Assembly (NCBI GenBank): GCA_013368315.1 | Contig: JAACJM010000059.1 | Coordinates: 344,677 to 408,676 of the forward strand | Direction of reading: 5' to 3' | Origin: Tetrapyrgos nigripes | Lineage: Eukaryota > Basidiomycota > Agaricomycetes > Agaricales > Campanellaceae | DNA length: 64,000 nt | Part shown: positions 11,137 through 23,290 of the stretch, in pieces | Layout: every line of letters starts with the position of its first letter | How positions within the stretch are numbered: the stretch's first letter is position 1 | Program-made: the position numbers and the translations under genes | Notes under the pieces: model-generated | Databases searched by the model: none | The model's input: the letters and a program-made list of their open reading frames with translations, nothing else | What the model was told of the DNA's origin: nothing

Positions 11137-14100
11137 CAACCTGCGCGCACACCCTGGACGCAACCTGCTTGCACCCTGGACGCAACCTGCATGCACTCTG
11201 GACGCAACCTGCGCGCACTCTGGACACAACCTGCACGCACTCTGGACACAACCTGCGCGCACCCTGGACGCAACCTGCGCGCACTCTGGACGCAACCTGC
11301 ATGCACCCTGGACGCAACCTGCGCGCACCCTGGACGCAACCTGCGCGCACTCTGGACGCAACCTGCATGCACCCTGGATGCAACCTGCACGCACTCTGGA
11401 CGCAACCTGCGCGCACTCTGGACACAACCTGCACGCACTCTGGACGCAACCTGTGCGCACCCTGGACGCAACCTGCGCGCACCCTGGACACAACCTGCGC
11501 GCACCCTGGACGCAACCTGCGCACACTCTGGACACAACCTGCGTGCACTCTGGACACAACCTGCACGCACTCTGGACGCAACCTGCGCGCACCCTGGACG
11601 CAACCTGCACGCACTCTGGACGCAACCTGCGTGCACTCTGGACGCAACCACACAACCTGCATGCATCGTGGACTCTGGACGCAACCTGAGCGCACTCTGG
11701 ACGCACCCTGGACGCAACCTGCGCGCACTCTGGACGCAACCTGCATGCACCCTGGACGCAACCAGCACGCACCCTGGACGCAACCTGCACGCGCACCCTG
11801 GACGCAACCTGCACGCACTCTGGGCACGCACCCTGGACGCAACCTGCGCACACTCTGGACGCAACCTGCATGCACCCTGGACGCAACCTGCACGCACTCT
11901 GGACGCAACCTGCACGCACCCTGGACGCAACCTGCGCACACTCTGGATGCAACCTTTGCGCAACCTGCACACACCCTGGACGCAACCTGCGTGCACTCTG
12001 GACGCAACCTGTGTGCACTCTGGATGCAATCACACAACCTGCATGCATTGTGGACTCTGGATGCAACCTGCGCGCACCCTGGACGCAACCTGCGCGCACT
12101 CTGGATGCAACCTTCGCGCAACCTGCACGCACCCTGGACGCAACCTCCGCGCACTCTGGACGCAACCTGTGTGCACTCTGGACGCAACCTGTGCGCACTC
12201 TGGATGCAACCTGCGCGCACTCTGGACGCAACCTGCATGCACCCTGGACGCAACCTGCACGCACCCTGGACGCAACCTGCACGCACTCTGGACGCAACCT
12301 GCGTGCACTCTGGACGCAACCTGCGTGCACTCTGGACGCAACCTGCGTGCACTCTGGACGCAACCTGCGTGCACTCTGGACGCAACCTGCGTGCACTCTG
12401 GACGCAACCTGCGTGCACTCTGGACGCAACCTGCGTGCACTCTGGACGCAACCTGCGTGCACTCTGGACGCAACCTGCGTGCACTCTGGACGCAACCTGC
12501 GTGCACTCTGGACGCAACCTGCGTGCACTCTGGACGCAACCACACAACCTGCATGCATCGTGGACTCTGGACGCAACCTGAGCGCACTCTGGACCCAACC
12601 TGTGCACACCCTGGACCCAACCTGCGCGCACTCTGGATGCAACCTGCGCGCACCCTGGACCCAACCTGCGCGCACTCTGGACGCAACCTGCGTGCACTCT
12701 GGATGCAACCTGCGCGCACCCTGGACGCAACCTGCGCGCACTCTGGACGCAACCTGCATGCACTCTGGACGCAACCTGCGTGCACTCTGGACGCAACCTG
12801 CGTGCACTCTGGACGCAACCTGCGTGCACTCTGGACGCAACCTGCGTGCACTCTGGACACAACCACACAACCTTCATGCATCGTGGACTCTGGACGCAAC
12901 CTGAGCGCACTCTGGACGCAACCTGCGCGCACCCTGGACGCAACCTGCGCACACTCTGGATGCAACCTGCGCGCACCCTGGACGCAACCTGCGCGCACTC
13001 TGGACGCAACCTGCGCGCACCCTGGACGCAACCTGCACGCACCCTGGACGCAACCTGCATGCACTCTGGACGCAACCTGTGCGCACTCTCGACACAACCT
13101 GCACGCACCCTGGACGCAACCTGCGCGCACTCTGAATGCAACATTCGCGCAACCTGCACGCACCGTGGACGCAACCTCCGCGCACTCTGGACACGACGCA
13201 ACCTCCGCGCACTCTGGACACAACCTGCGCGCACCCTCGACGCAGCCTGCATGCACTCTGGATGCAACCTTCGCGTAACCTGCATGCACCCTTGACGCAA
13301 CCTCCGCGCACTCTGGACACAACCTGTGTGCACTCTGGACGCAACCTGTGTGCACTCTGGATGCAACCTGCGCGCACTCTGGACGTAACCTGCGCACGCA
13401 CTCTGCACGCAACCTGCATGCACCCTGGACACAACCAGCACGCACCCTGGACGCAACCTGCGCGCACCCTGGACGCAACCTGCGTGCACTCTGGACGCAA
13501 CCTGCGTGCGTGCACCCTGGACGCAACCTGCGTGTGTGCACCCTGGACGCAACCTGCGTGCACTCTGGACGCAACCTGCGTGCGTGCACCCTGGACGCAA
13601 CCTGCGTGTGTGCACCCTGGACGCAACCTGCGTGCGTGCACCCTGGACGCAACCTGCGTGCGTGCACCCTGGACGCAACCTGCGTGCGTGCACCCTGGAC
13701 GCAACCTGCGTGCGTGCACCCTGGACGCAACCTGCGTGCGTGCACCCTGGACGCAACCTGCGTGCGTGCACCCTGGACGCAACCTGCATGCGTGCACCCT
13801 GGACGCAACCTGCATGCGTGCACCCTGGACGCAACCTGCGTGCGTGCACCCTGGACGCAACCTGCGTGCGTGCACCCTGGACGCAACCTGCGTGCGTGCA
13901 CCCTGGACGCAACCTGCGTGCGTGCACCCTGGACGCAACCTGCGTGCGTGCACCCTGGACGCAACCTGCGTGCGTGCACCCTGGACGCAACCTGCGTGCG
14001 TGCACCCTGGACGCAACCTGCGTGCGTGCACCCTGGACGCAACCTGCGTGCGTGCACCCTGGACGCAACCTGCGTGCGTGCACCCTGGACGCAACCTGCG

Positions 14101-14218
14101 TGCGTGCACCCTGGACGCAACCTGCGTGCGTGCACCCTGGACGCAACCTGCGTGCGTGCACCCTGGACGCAACCTGCGTGCGTGCACCCTGGACGCACCC
14201 TGGACACAACCTGCGCAC
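11137..14218. repeat. 3.1-kb minisatellite, 22-bp units changing to 26-bp units
   Basis: Up to about 13500 the unit is 22 bp (CAACCTGCRYGCACYCTGGACG with variants); from about 13500 to 14190 most units are 26 bp through an added GTGC. A marked variant block containing CACACAACCTGCATGCATYGTGG recurs near 11648, 12030, 12540 and 12862, showing higher-order duplication. No unit holds a stop in any of the six frames, and because 22 is not a multiple of 3 each frame cycles through all phases, so every frame is open for long distances. These long open frames are a consequence of the repeat, not genes. Confidence 0.95.
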
Positions 14219-14289
14219 TTTTGTCACACTGAAATACTTCTGTATTTCTTGGCTGTATTACCTAATGTATTACTGTGACACCATGTCAC

Positions 14290-14631
14290 TCTGAAATGTT
14301 CCTGTAATCCAACTTGTCTTACAGCAGTCTTACAGCATTGCTCCCAAAATTTCTTCTCTCTGTAATACTTCTGTAATCCAAGGCAGAATACTTGTTGAAT
14401 GGCTTGGTGTAAGTTTGCTGTAATCCCTATGTAGGGCACCGGATCTACAGGGATTTGGCCTCTGAAATGTCCCTGTAATACAACTTGTCTTACAGCAGTC
14501 TTACAGCATTGCTCTGGAAAATTCTTCTCTCTGTAATACCTCTGTAATACAAGGTGGATTACTTATTGAATGACTTGTTGTAAGGTCACTGTAATACCTC
14601 TGTATGGCAGATGATTTACAGGGATTTGCCT
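14290..14631. repeat. tandem duplication, 171-bp period
   Basis: Two adjacent copies begin TCTGAAATGTYCCTGTAAT at 14290 and 14461 and match over most of their length, sharing blocks such as ACTTGTCTTACAGCAGTC. Both copies contain repeated TGTAATAC words. No coding content is seen. Confidence 0.8.
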
Positions 14632-15295
14632 CCAGTGTGAGTTTGACAGTGGTACCACAAGCTTCTCCAAGATGATACCTACCTTGAAGCACAAACCGCT
14701 CAAAATGATGCCGTCAATGGCAAAGGCGCCATCAGCTCAACTGAATAGAAGCATTCAGCAGCCGGCTCGGCACCGGTTTCAAAACTTTGGGTTTCGCGCA
14801 AGGGATCAAATCCAAGTCACGCACTCTGGAAACTTTCTGCACCGCGAAGAACTGAACCACCACAATGTTTACAAGGTATGTTGTTTTGATCGATAAAACG
14901 AATTGTGGGTTTCTGCGCAGTGCTGACTTGAGCTATATAGTGCTATTGTTGAATATGCCGAACATCTTCAGCAGACAATCTAAGCCAAAACAGGAGGACG
15001 CAATTCCTTCTGGCTTTGATGTCAGTCATGCAAAGATTGTCCTATCCACAGCTGCCAGTATCGGAAACGTACTTAATTTCAATGTATGTACATATATGAC
15101 TTACATATGCAGCATTTGATGTTAAATTTAGGCTGAAAGTATCCAAGTCATTGCTGCAGAGCATGCGTAAAATCTCGGCACCTGCCGAATACTGTTCTTT
15201 TACCTCACACCTAACTCGAATGGCATGCATACTTATGCCTATATTGTTAATACGCCTAGAATTACATCAGAAAATTTACTATGACTTTTTTTAGG
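14632..15295. other. no gene recognised
   Basis: A short plus-strand open frame near 14995-15095 has protein-like composition (SGFDVSHAKIVLSTAASIG) but no known family and no clear exon borders. Confidence 0.3.
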
Positions 15296-15805
15296 TTACC
15301 AAACCCTGCCATCTTGATAGTCAAGGGCCAAGGGGGCTGACCCCAGGTCAGCCTCCTCACCAGCACCTGGCCCTTGACCCAACCCTTGAGGGGTGGGCCA
15401 GGCCAGGGTCAGTGGCTGTACAGGGTCATCGGGGTCGGTCCAGGGCAGGTCAGTGGCCAATGGGGTCATGACCCAGACCTGAGTGTTTAACAAGCTAGGT
15501 ATGGGCTGCATTCTTTGTCTTTTCTTCTTTTGTTGCTGGTACTTGAGGACAGCAGTCACAAGAGATGGGAGAGCAGTCACAAGATATGCGAGAGGAGCAA
15601 GAAGAGGGTCTGGAGGAGATCTTGAGCGTGAGTCAGAGTGACGGTGGCAAGAAAAAGTTAGAGAACGTGAGAGTGAACAGTCATTGTATCCACGCATTTG
15701 ATGTGTTTGACATGTTTGATGCATCTGGTGAGAGTGAGAATGAGATGATGAGTGGGACCTTGAGGCTTGGGAACGGTCTTGAGAGTGGCCATATGAATAC
15801 GGCAT
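15296..15805 (-). CDS. RS-rich ORF beside the Plavaka element, 169 aa
   Basis: From the ATG at 15805 the frame encodes a His/Ser/Arg-rich N-terminus (residues 1-40, HSSSHSHSHQ), a short RSRSPP tract, one hydrophobic stretch (LLAPLAYLVTALPSLVTAVL), a basic run QQQKKKRQR and a Pro/Gly-rich tail. The last 200 bases are unusually GC-rich compared with the AT-rich surroundings. It is divergent from the Plavaka transposase (gap about 180 bases). Small RS-rich proteins of this look occur in agaric genomes, but no function is known to me. An open frame extends upstream to 16081, antisense to the transposase finger; I prefer the internal Met. It could be an accessory gene of the element or chance. Confidence 0.35.
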   Translation of the reverse strand: MPYSYGHSQDRSQASRSHSSSHSHSHQMHQTCQTHQMRGYNDCSLSRSLTFSCHRHSDSRSRSPPDPLLAPLAYLVTALPSLVTAVLKYQQQKKKRQRMQPIPSLLNTQVWVMTPLATDLPWTDPDDPVQPLTLAWPTPQGLGQGPGAGEEADLGSAPLALDYQDGRVW

Positions 15806-15820
15806 GTCAAATAAAGGGAG

Positions 15821-15856
15821 GGAAGGGAAGGGAAGGGAAGGGAAGGGAAGGAAGGA
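15821..15856. repeat. GGGAA microsatellite
   Basis: Six to seven copies of a 5-bp GGGAA/GGAAG unit, between the RS-rich ORF start and the Plavaka transposase start. Confidence 0.9.
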
Positions 15857-15988
15857 ATGTGGTCGACTTTTAAGAAGTCTTGCATTGTTTGGCGACACCT
15901 TCACAACTTGTTTGTTGATGACATCATCTTCAACAAATTTTCCTTCAAGTCCACATACACCTACCTCAATGCCTTGCCTCTCTTCTTC

Positions 15989-18900
15989 ATGAGCCTCAAA
16001 TGCATATGTGGCAAAGAGTTCAATGAAGATATATGCCTTGCACATCACCAGGCCTGGTGCAAGAAGTGGAAAGGAGGACAACTCACCGAAACTCTTGCAA
16101 AAAAGGCAAAGCAGATGGAGGCACCCAATTTGAAGGCAAATGGAAATGACAAGGCTGTAGGGAAAGGAGTGGTTGCATTTGTGAGTTGTTTTAAGCCTTT
16201 CTACTCACTATATGCTGCTGCAAGCTCATCCCATACAACTATCTCAACTTCTTTGAAAAACCCAATTCCCATTCAAGTTCCTGACAATGAGCCTGCTCCT
16301 ATGGATGCTCCAGATGATTGGGAGGTGCATTCTATGTTCAGCTTGCTGTCAGATACCCCTCAAGTTCTGCCACCCTTAGACTTTGCCAACGATATATTCA
16401 ATGACATACCCAATGACAACTCTATACCTTTCTCCACAACCAATACCTTTAAAGACGAGTTTAGCAATGATTCTATATGTGCTGAATACAGCGATATTAC
16501 CTTTATCCCACTACACATTTTGTGTGATACTCTTGACATTGTTAAACATATGCCAGTCACTGACATTAGAGGTCGGCAACTTACATCTCACAGCTAAATC
16601 CAGACATCGGCACTATCAGCAGGATGGAATTGACCCCAAAAACATCATTGAAGGCATACACAGTCGCAGACTGCCCCCTCGTCTTGACAACTTCAACCTA
16701 ACTTCTGAGGTGGTTCCTGAGGAATCCTCCTTGTCTATTGAAACCAATACTCCTAATCCTCCTCCTCCTACATTCCCTCCCACCTCATCCATGAGTCATA
16801 CATCACAAGGCATGTTGCCTTTAGAACTGCCATTTGGAAAATCAAGACCTTCCCAGACAAATTCAGACTCTATCACATGTTCAATGCCTATCCTTCACAT
16901 GACCCTGATTCCTCTCTCACTGTCTTTCTATGTGCTGAATCCAATATACTTGCCAATTCTGATGAGAAGCAAACTCGCAGATATGACCATGGACTTGGAA
17001 ACTTACAGCCTCCATCATTTCATCCTTTTCTCAACAAGGAAGAATTCAGGCTTATGGAGTGGTTTTACATGTCAGGTTCATTATTGGCTCTTCGTCTCAA
17101 TGTCCTCATCAAAGTCCTAAAGGATGATTTTGACATTTCGAAGATTCCTGACAATTTCGATGTAAACCAGGTCAACAGATGCATTGATGAGTACATCATC
17201 AGTATGCAAATTCCTTCACCCTCATCATCATCATCAAAAAACTCCGATGTTGACCCTGAATGTCCCCCACGTCTCAAATATGGGTGAAAAAGTTCTAGTG
17301 TCTCAATCTCATTGTCTTGTAAAGGTGTCCAATATGCATCTGAGGCTGATGCACCCACTTTTGAAGTAAAGAACATATGGCATTGTGATATTGTCAATGT
17401 CATAGCTTCAGAGGTGCAGAGTTCATCATTCGTAGACCATCACCTATGTCCTTACACCCTCATGTGGAATCCTGGTGATGGAGAGCCAGATCAATGAGTT
17501 TATGGGGAGGCTTATACATCAAACCATGCATTGGAGATCGAGCAGGAGATTTTCACTTCCATTCCACCACCATCCAATCCTGAAATCGAATCCGTTTCCC
17601 TCTACATCATGCTATGGTCAGATTCAACACATCTTGCTGAATTCAGCTCAGCCTCACTATGGCCAATATATCTCTTTTTTGGCAACATCTCAAAGTATAT
17701 TTGGGGTTCACTGTCAAATCATACTGCTCATCACATAGCTTATATTCGTGAGGTGAGTTTCATTTTTGATGCATGTATGACTTATGACTAAATTGGCATA
17801 TCACAGCTTCCAAAAAAGCTCAGGGAGCACTATCAGACAGTCTACAATGGTCAAGAAATCTCATCTGAGTTGTGGACACATCTTAAGCATGACTTGATAC
17901 AAGCTATCTGGTTTTTACTACTTAATCAACGTGTCAAAAATGCATACAAGTCTGGTGTCATCCTCAAGTGTTCTGATCACAAGATGAGCTGTTTTTTCCT
18001 GCACTGGTTTATATATTCAAAGTAATATCCAGAGAAGTAAGTCATTGCTCTAGAGTTCATTATTCATGCTGATGCGATTCTCAGATGTCTCATGGCCTGC
18101 ACAAAGAACTGGGGATTATGTCTGTGTCCACAATGCCTCATCAAGCAGTATGAAGTCCATGAGATGGGCACCAAAGTGGATATGGATAGACAGATGGAAA
18201 AGCAAGTCAACAGTCCAGAGTTATGAGGCAAAGCTGTCGCTGCTCATCAGGAACTGTTAATGAATGGGAAGTCAATTCCCAGCAAGAATGTGTGCAATCT
18301 GATGGATCCAGAATCATTGATCCCCACTCTTGTGAGTGCACTATTTTCAATTCAGTCATTGCTTTAACAGACTTAGCAGACCAGAATGCATTTTCAGAAG
18401 CATTTTTTGAGTTTGGTTTCCAATGTTTCAAGATGGAGACCAACCATACTTGTCATGAGTTTGATATCGGGGAATTTCAACAAGTCTTCATTCATCTCGT
18501 TTGGATTTTAGAAGCTGCTAAGGGTAACTCGAGGGCCACAGTAGACCAGAGGTATATTCCTTATTCTTAAGTATCCCTTCAGGGACTTACAAAGAGATTA
18601 CAGGTATAGAGACATGCCAACATTTGGCACCAGTAGCATTCATAAATTCCCAGAAGAGGCTACAGCTATGAAGAAACTTGCCGCATGGAATTACAAGGAT
18701 TTCCTACAGGCGAGTGACTCATAATTGATGGAATCTCCAATGGTGGCTGACTCATGTGTAGTGTGCTATCCTATGCTTTGATTCTCTCTTAGCACCATTC
18801 CATGATGAGGTCATCAAGGACTTGTTATGGGACCTTCTCGTCTTCCAAGAGTATGCAAAACTACAGATGTACACCGACTCAACAGTTGCCTCTTTGGCTA

Positions 18901-20540
18901 TGGCCACATAAAGACTGGGACATAGCCTTCAGAAATTTGCAGAGGTGACATGTAGCTCATTCAACACCAAGGAGTTATCTGAAGAGGCTGCTGCTTGTAT
19001 TCGTCATGCTGAGAATGCCACAAAGAAACATGCTACCACTAATGAAGCCAATGCTCCAACACAAAAACCTAAAGTACTTGCATCAAAGACACTCCTGAAG
19101 CAACACTACAATCTCAATACACCAAAGCTGCATGCTTTTGGATACTATGCCAATGACATTCCTGAGTTTGGAACCACTGACTCACATACAACACTCATTG
19201 TGAGTAGTATTTATGTCACTTTTTTCATTATAACTGACTGTCATTGGTAGGGCAAAATGGAGCATGGTCATAATAAAAATCTATACCAGCACACTTCAAA
19301 GTCTGAGTTTGAAGGCCAGATAGGCAATCTCACTGCACAAGAATGAGTGATCTTTGATATTGCTGAGCAAAACAAGCTCACTCCTTTGGCACAACTTATG
19401 CCCACTTCCTGATCCAATGAACCCACTAATCTGGAGGAGAATGGGTTTAACCCAGCTTCACCATTCTGGATTGGCATATCTGAAAAGGAGAAAGTCGATT
19501 TGGACATTCTGCTTTCCGAGAACCAACAGGATCCTGCATTCAAGGTGAGCTATATTGGTCAACTTTTTGATTCTACATTTGATCTTGTACTTGAAGGACT
19601 TTCTCTGAAAACTTAAAGACCATCTTCTTGGATGGCTGCTCAACACTGATGACTGCATTGAGTATTCTGAGGAGGACCATCGATCAATCATTCCAGAGAA
19701 CGACACCCTCTTTTCCCATCAGACAGCACATTTCAACTATACATCCTATGACCTCCAGTGATGTTGCGATACAATCAATCCTTGTACACATCCCCATATC
19801 TTGACACTCTCTGGTGAGAGAGAACACCCTTATCAGTATGCTCACATTATCAACATTTTTCATGTTTATGCCCACCATTGTGGACCAAAGTCATCAAATG
19901 ATAGGCATATTCACAAGTTTTACATCCTTTTTATCTGCTGGTTTGACTTCAATTCCGAATCTCCCTGGGCTTTGAAGTAAAACATCTCCCTCATGTTTAT
20001 TTCCCACATAGCAGCACACCAGATGCTTTTGGCTTCTTGGATCCTGCACATGTTATATGTGGTGTCCATCTTATGCCTGTCTACGCATCTGTACAAAGTG
20101 GCACACTACTTCCACCAAACTCCAAAGCATGGCAAATGGAATCAGGAGAAGAAGGCAAGACTGAAACCTTGGACTGGAATGAGTACTATGTCAGAATGTG
20201 AGTAAATTTGGTCTCGTTCATCAAATTTTACTTACTGTATGATAGTGCCACAGATCAGGATATGTTCATGCATTTCCAAGGTGGCACTGTAGGTCATAAA
20301 TCAACCCAAAATTTTACAAGGGGCTTGGAGAAGGAGGCAATTGCTGCCGAGCAGAGACTGGACCAAGCACTGGACACTGGGGTGATCTTTGGTTTACCTG
20401 AATGGGAGTTTGATGATGAGGTAGAGTCAGATCAGGAGTTGGACATCAATGTGGAAGAGGATGACGACCGAGTACAGGCTTGTTTGGATAAGGAAATGTT
20501 TATTGAGGATTCTGAGGGCAAGGAAAATAGTACGGTGTAG
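15989..20540 (+). mobile_element. Plavaka-type (CACTA group) transposase, decayed
   Basis: The ATG at 15989 opens with a CICGKEFNEDICLAHHQAWC finger, as at the N-terminus of Plavaka proteins. Conserved blocks then follow in the right order: FRLMEWFYMSGSL near 17045, IMLWSDSTHLAEFSSASLW near 17605, HHIAYIRE, LKHDLIQAIWFLLL near 17885, YRDMPTFGTSSIHKF near 18605, a KLHAFGYYANDIPEFGTTDS block near 19130, and DAFGFLDPAHVI near 20020, ending at 20540 in an acidic tail. Several introns can be placed. The frame is broken by stops, including TGA at 17495, 18224, 19344 and 19759, and by at least one frameshift near 19970. Terminal inverted repeats were not identified. Plavaka elements encode DDE-type transposases that cut and paste DNA; this copy is dead. 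Confidence 0.8.
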
Positions 20541-23290
20541 TACTATCTGTATCTTTGAATAGGATTGAACAGGCAAGATCATTTCCACATAATTTCAACT
20601 GGGTCAACTTTCTCATGTGCATTACTTGTATGTATACCCAATATGTATCTTGATGGCATTGCTATAACCCTAGTAGATACATCATGGAATACAATGGATA
20701 TATGTATCAATACTGGAACAGTCTAGACTATTAATCCAATCATGGAATAAGATGGCAATCAACACTGATACTGGAATATACTGGCCACCATAATCCATCA
20801 TTGATATGGATGGCATACTCCGTCAATTATGGGATGCATGGCCACCAAATCAATAATGGATTGAAGTGACCACTGCAATCTATGTTGCCAACAAGATGTT
20901 ACAAGGCTGAATGAAATGAGGCTGAGTTCTTTACACTCCGTTTCTGCATGTGACAGTGCATATTCATCCCATCTCCTCCCATGCTGTTGTTTCCAGTTTC
21001 CTCCTTGCCAATATCCACACTAATTATCTTGGCATTGAGGGGTTCAAGGCAAGGATTATAGGAGAATCACCCTGGGTATAATTTGCATGAAATGAACGAG
21101 GTGAGGCTCAGTAGTGCCATACATAAAGTAAATATTGTAGTATATGGAAACAAGAAGATGAAAATGGGAGAGGAGGATGGGTAGCTTGAGAAATAGCTAG
21201 TGCTGCTAGACTCGTAAGTAAGAGTGAAAAAATGAAGTGATATATGATGCGTACCTGAGAGACTTGTGAATAGTAAGACTGAAAAGATGAAGAATGAATA
21301 GGACAAGTCTCTCGGGGACATAAGTATGGGAATACTCGAAACAGGAGAAAGAAACATGTATGTGATGGAGCTATGGCATTTTCCTATCTATCTTCGAATT
21401 ACTCTTACTTGCATTGATTAGATTACATCTTCTATGAAATTCTCTTTAATTCTTTTGACTCACAGGTAATGAATATTCTTTGATCTCCTAGAAGATTCTC
21501 TCATAGTACTATAGATACCAAGCCACATTGTATTAGAGAGAACCTAAATCACTACTTTGTCTACCAACTTACCTTCTACCTGAAGTGAGAATTCTTGAGT
21601 GGCTATGCAATGCTTCGCACTTGTCAACCTCCTCAACCCTCAGATACTTATTAGCTGTCTTGGCACTACAAGTATTCGAGATTATGAAGTATTGATCTAT
21701 TAAGGTTACTACAGAGTTACATCAAACCTATGCAATCTACAAAATCTAGCCCTACTCTTTTACAGCGTATGAAGATAAATTAGAAACATGTGGAAGGAAA
21801 TCAGAGACGTGTACAAGAACTTGAGACAAAACAAATTACTGAGACGAAGAGAGAAAGGATACGTGTGTGGGGAATGTGCAATGGACAGCCCTGGGGTCCT
21901 GTGCGAGAGGTACGGGCCACGGAGGCATACAAGATAACCATGGACAGCCTTGAGGTCCTGCCCAAGGGGTAAGTGATAGGGAATGGATGAAATCCAAGGT
22001 GGAACTTACAGCAATGATTAGATCTTTATAAAGTATTTCTTGGTTGTTACTGCCTAGAAATTGCCACCATCAATCTCTAGACAATTTCTTGGACTTACCT
22101 GGGTTCAAAGAGTTTTCTATTTAGGTTTATATCTTCTGTCGCCACGCTGTCCAGCCTCATACAAGCCACGCCTCAGCACTGGCCCACACCCCCTTCATCC
22201 ATCTCTATGCCATGATTTCTTACATTGCCATGCTATCCCATGTCTGGCCATGAATGTGCAGATTAGGTGATGCTGAGGGAAGGTGACACATCTAAAGCTC
22301 GTCTTGCTGGCTGGTGGGGCCTGTGTCATCATCAACGTCAACAGAGGGAAGTTACAAGGCCTTTAGGCTGAGTTAACTTAGGTTGACCTCGAAAATGTTC
22401 CCAGGGGTTCAGTCTCCCACCCCTTTTCATCTGGTCTCTACCTTCCTGACAACCGAAATGTGTCTAGACTCGGTCTGGATTGGGTCCAATGACCACTGGT
22501 GACATCGACAACCACAACATCATGCTAGCGTGTCAAGTGTGTCGACTTGTCTTGCTCGCAGCTCATCATGTTTCCCCCCACCTCAAATCCCTCTAAAAGC
22601 AAACCAGATCCAATGGGGAAAGTATATATATTGGTCAACAAGGACCTCAACCGCTGGGAACTGTCGCTTTTGAAGAGATTCTTAGAAGGAAAGGCCAGAG
22701 AGAAACTGAAACCTTTTTCTATGTATGTCTACATTGTGCCTACATAAGTGTACAGGTGCATTCAACTACACCCATAGTTCTGTCAGTACCTTCTCAACTC
22801 ACCATGCCAACCTTGCAACCCTCCGCTGCCTGCGCATCGTTGCACGCATGCTCGACCCTACCAACACCCGTTCCCTCTCTACTAGGCATCTGGTACTCCT
22901 CTCCCACTCTCATTGCTCCTCTCTGTCTCCAAAGTATCTTTGTTCAAGACGGCTTACTCACCCCAACGCGTTCTGGTCTTCACCTGAGTCAGGTGTTGCC
23001 GTTGGTGTTGACGTTGGTTTCTCATGCCTTTATGTGATGGGTGACTTGGTGGTTAGATTGGGCTTTGTGCTCTTCACTGCGTAATTGTCGTGTTGACATG
23101 AAGCTAGAGTTGAGTTGGATTTAGCCATTGTGTTGGGTGTCTGGCAGCGCGTTGATGATCTTTGGATGTTAGTTTCGATTTTTTCCTCCTTAGCACATAC
23201 ATACTTAAGCTTATTTCACTCATACTACTTTGTAAGTAGCTGCTATGTAGTCAATACAAGAGTGAAATTTTGGTATGATCTTGTTGAGGA
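20541..23290. other. transposon flank, no gene recognised
   Basis: 20.55-20.95 kb is rich in GGAATA and ATGG words and may be the subterminal region of the Plavaka element. Further right there are only short open frames of biased composition. A block at 22268-22385 resembles 24320-24490 (see the repeat entry at 24379). Confidence 0.35.

Noticed and set aside
11137..14218. CRISPR-like array
   Set aside because: Units are directly adjacent with no unique spacers, the genome is eukaryotic, and no cas genes are present.
10960..14294. Very long open frames on both strands across the minisatellite (up to more than 1,000 codons)
   Set aside because: They follow from a 22/26-bp unit without stops in any frame; all six frames are open, there is no codon structure, and the residues only repeat the unit.
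15806..16081. N-terminal extension of the RS-rich minus-strand ORF
   Set aside because: It is antisense to the conserved Cys/His finger of the transposase and to the GGGAA microsatellite; the internal Met at 15805 is the simpler start.
22725..23084. 119-codon plus-strand open frame
   Set aside because: Ser/Leu-rich translation of C/T-rich DNA with an overlapping equally long frame; no family features.
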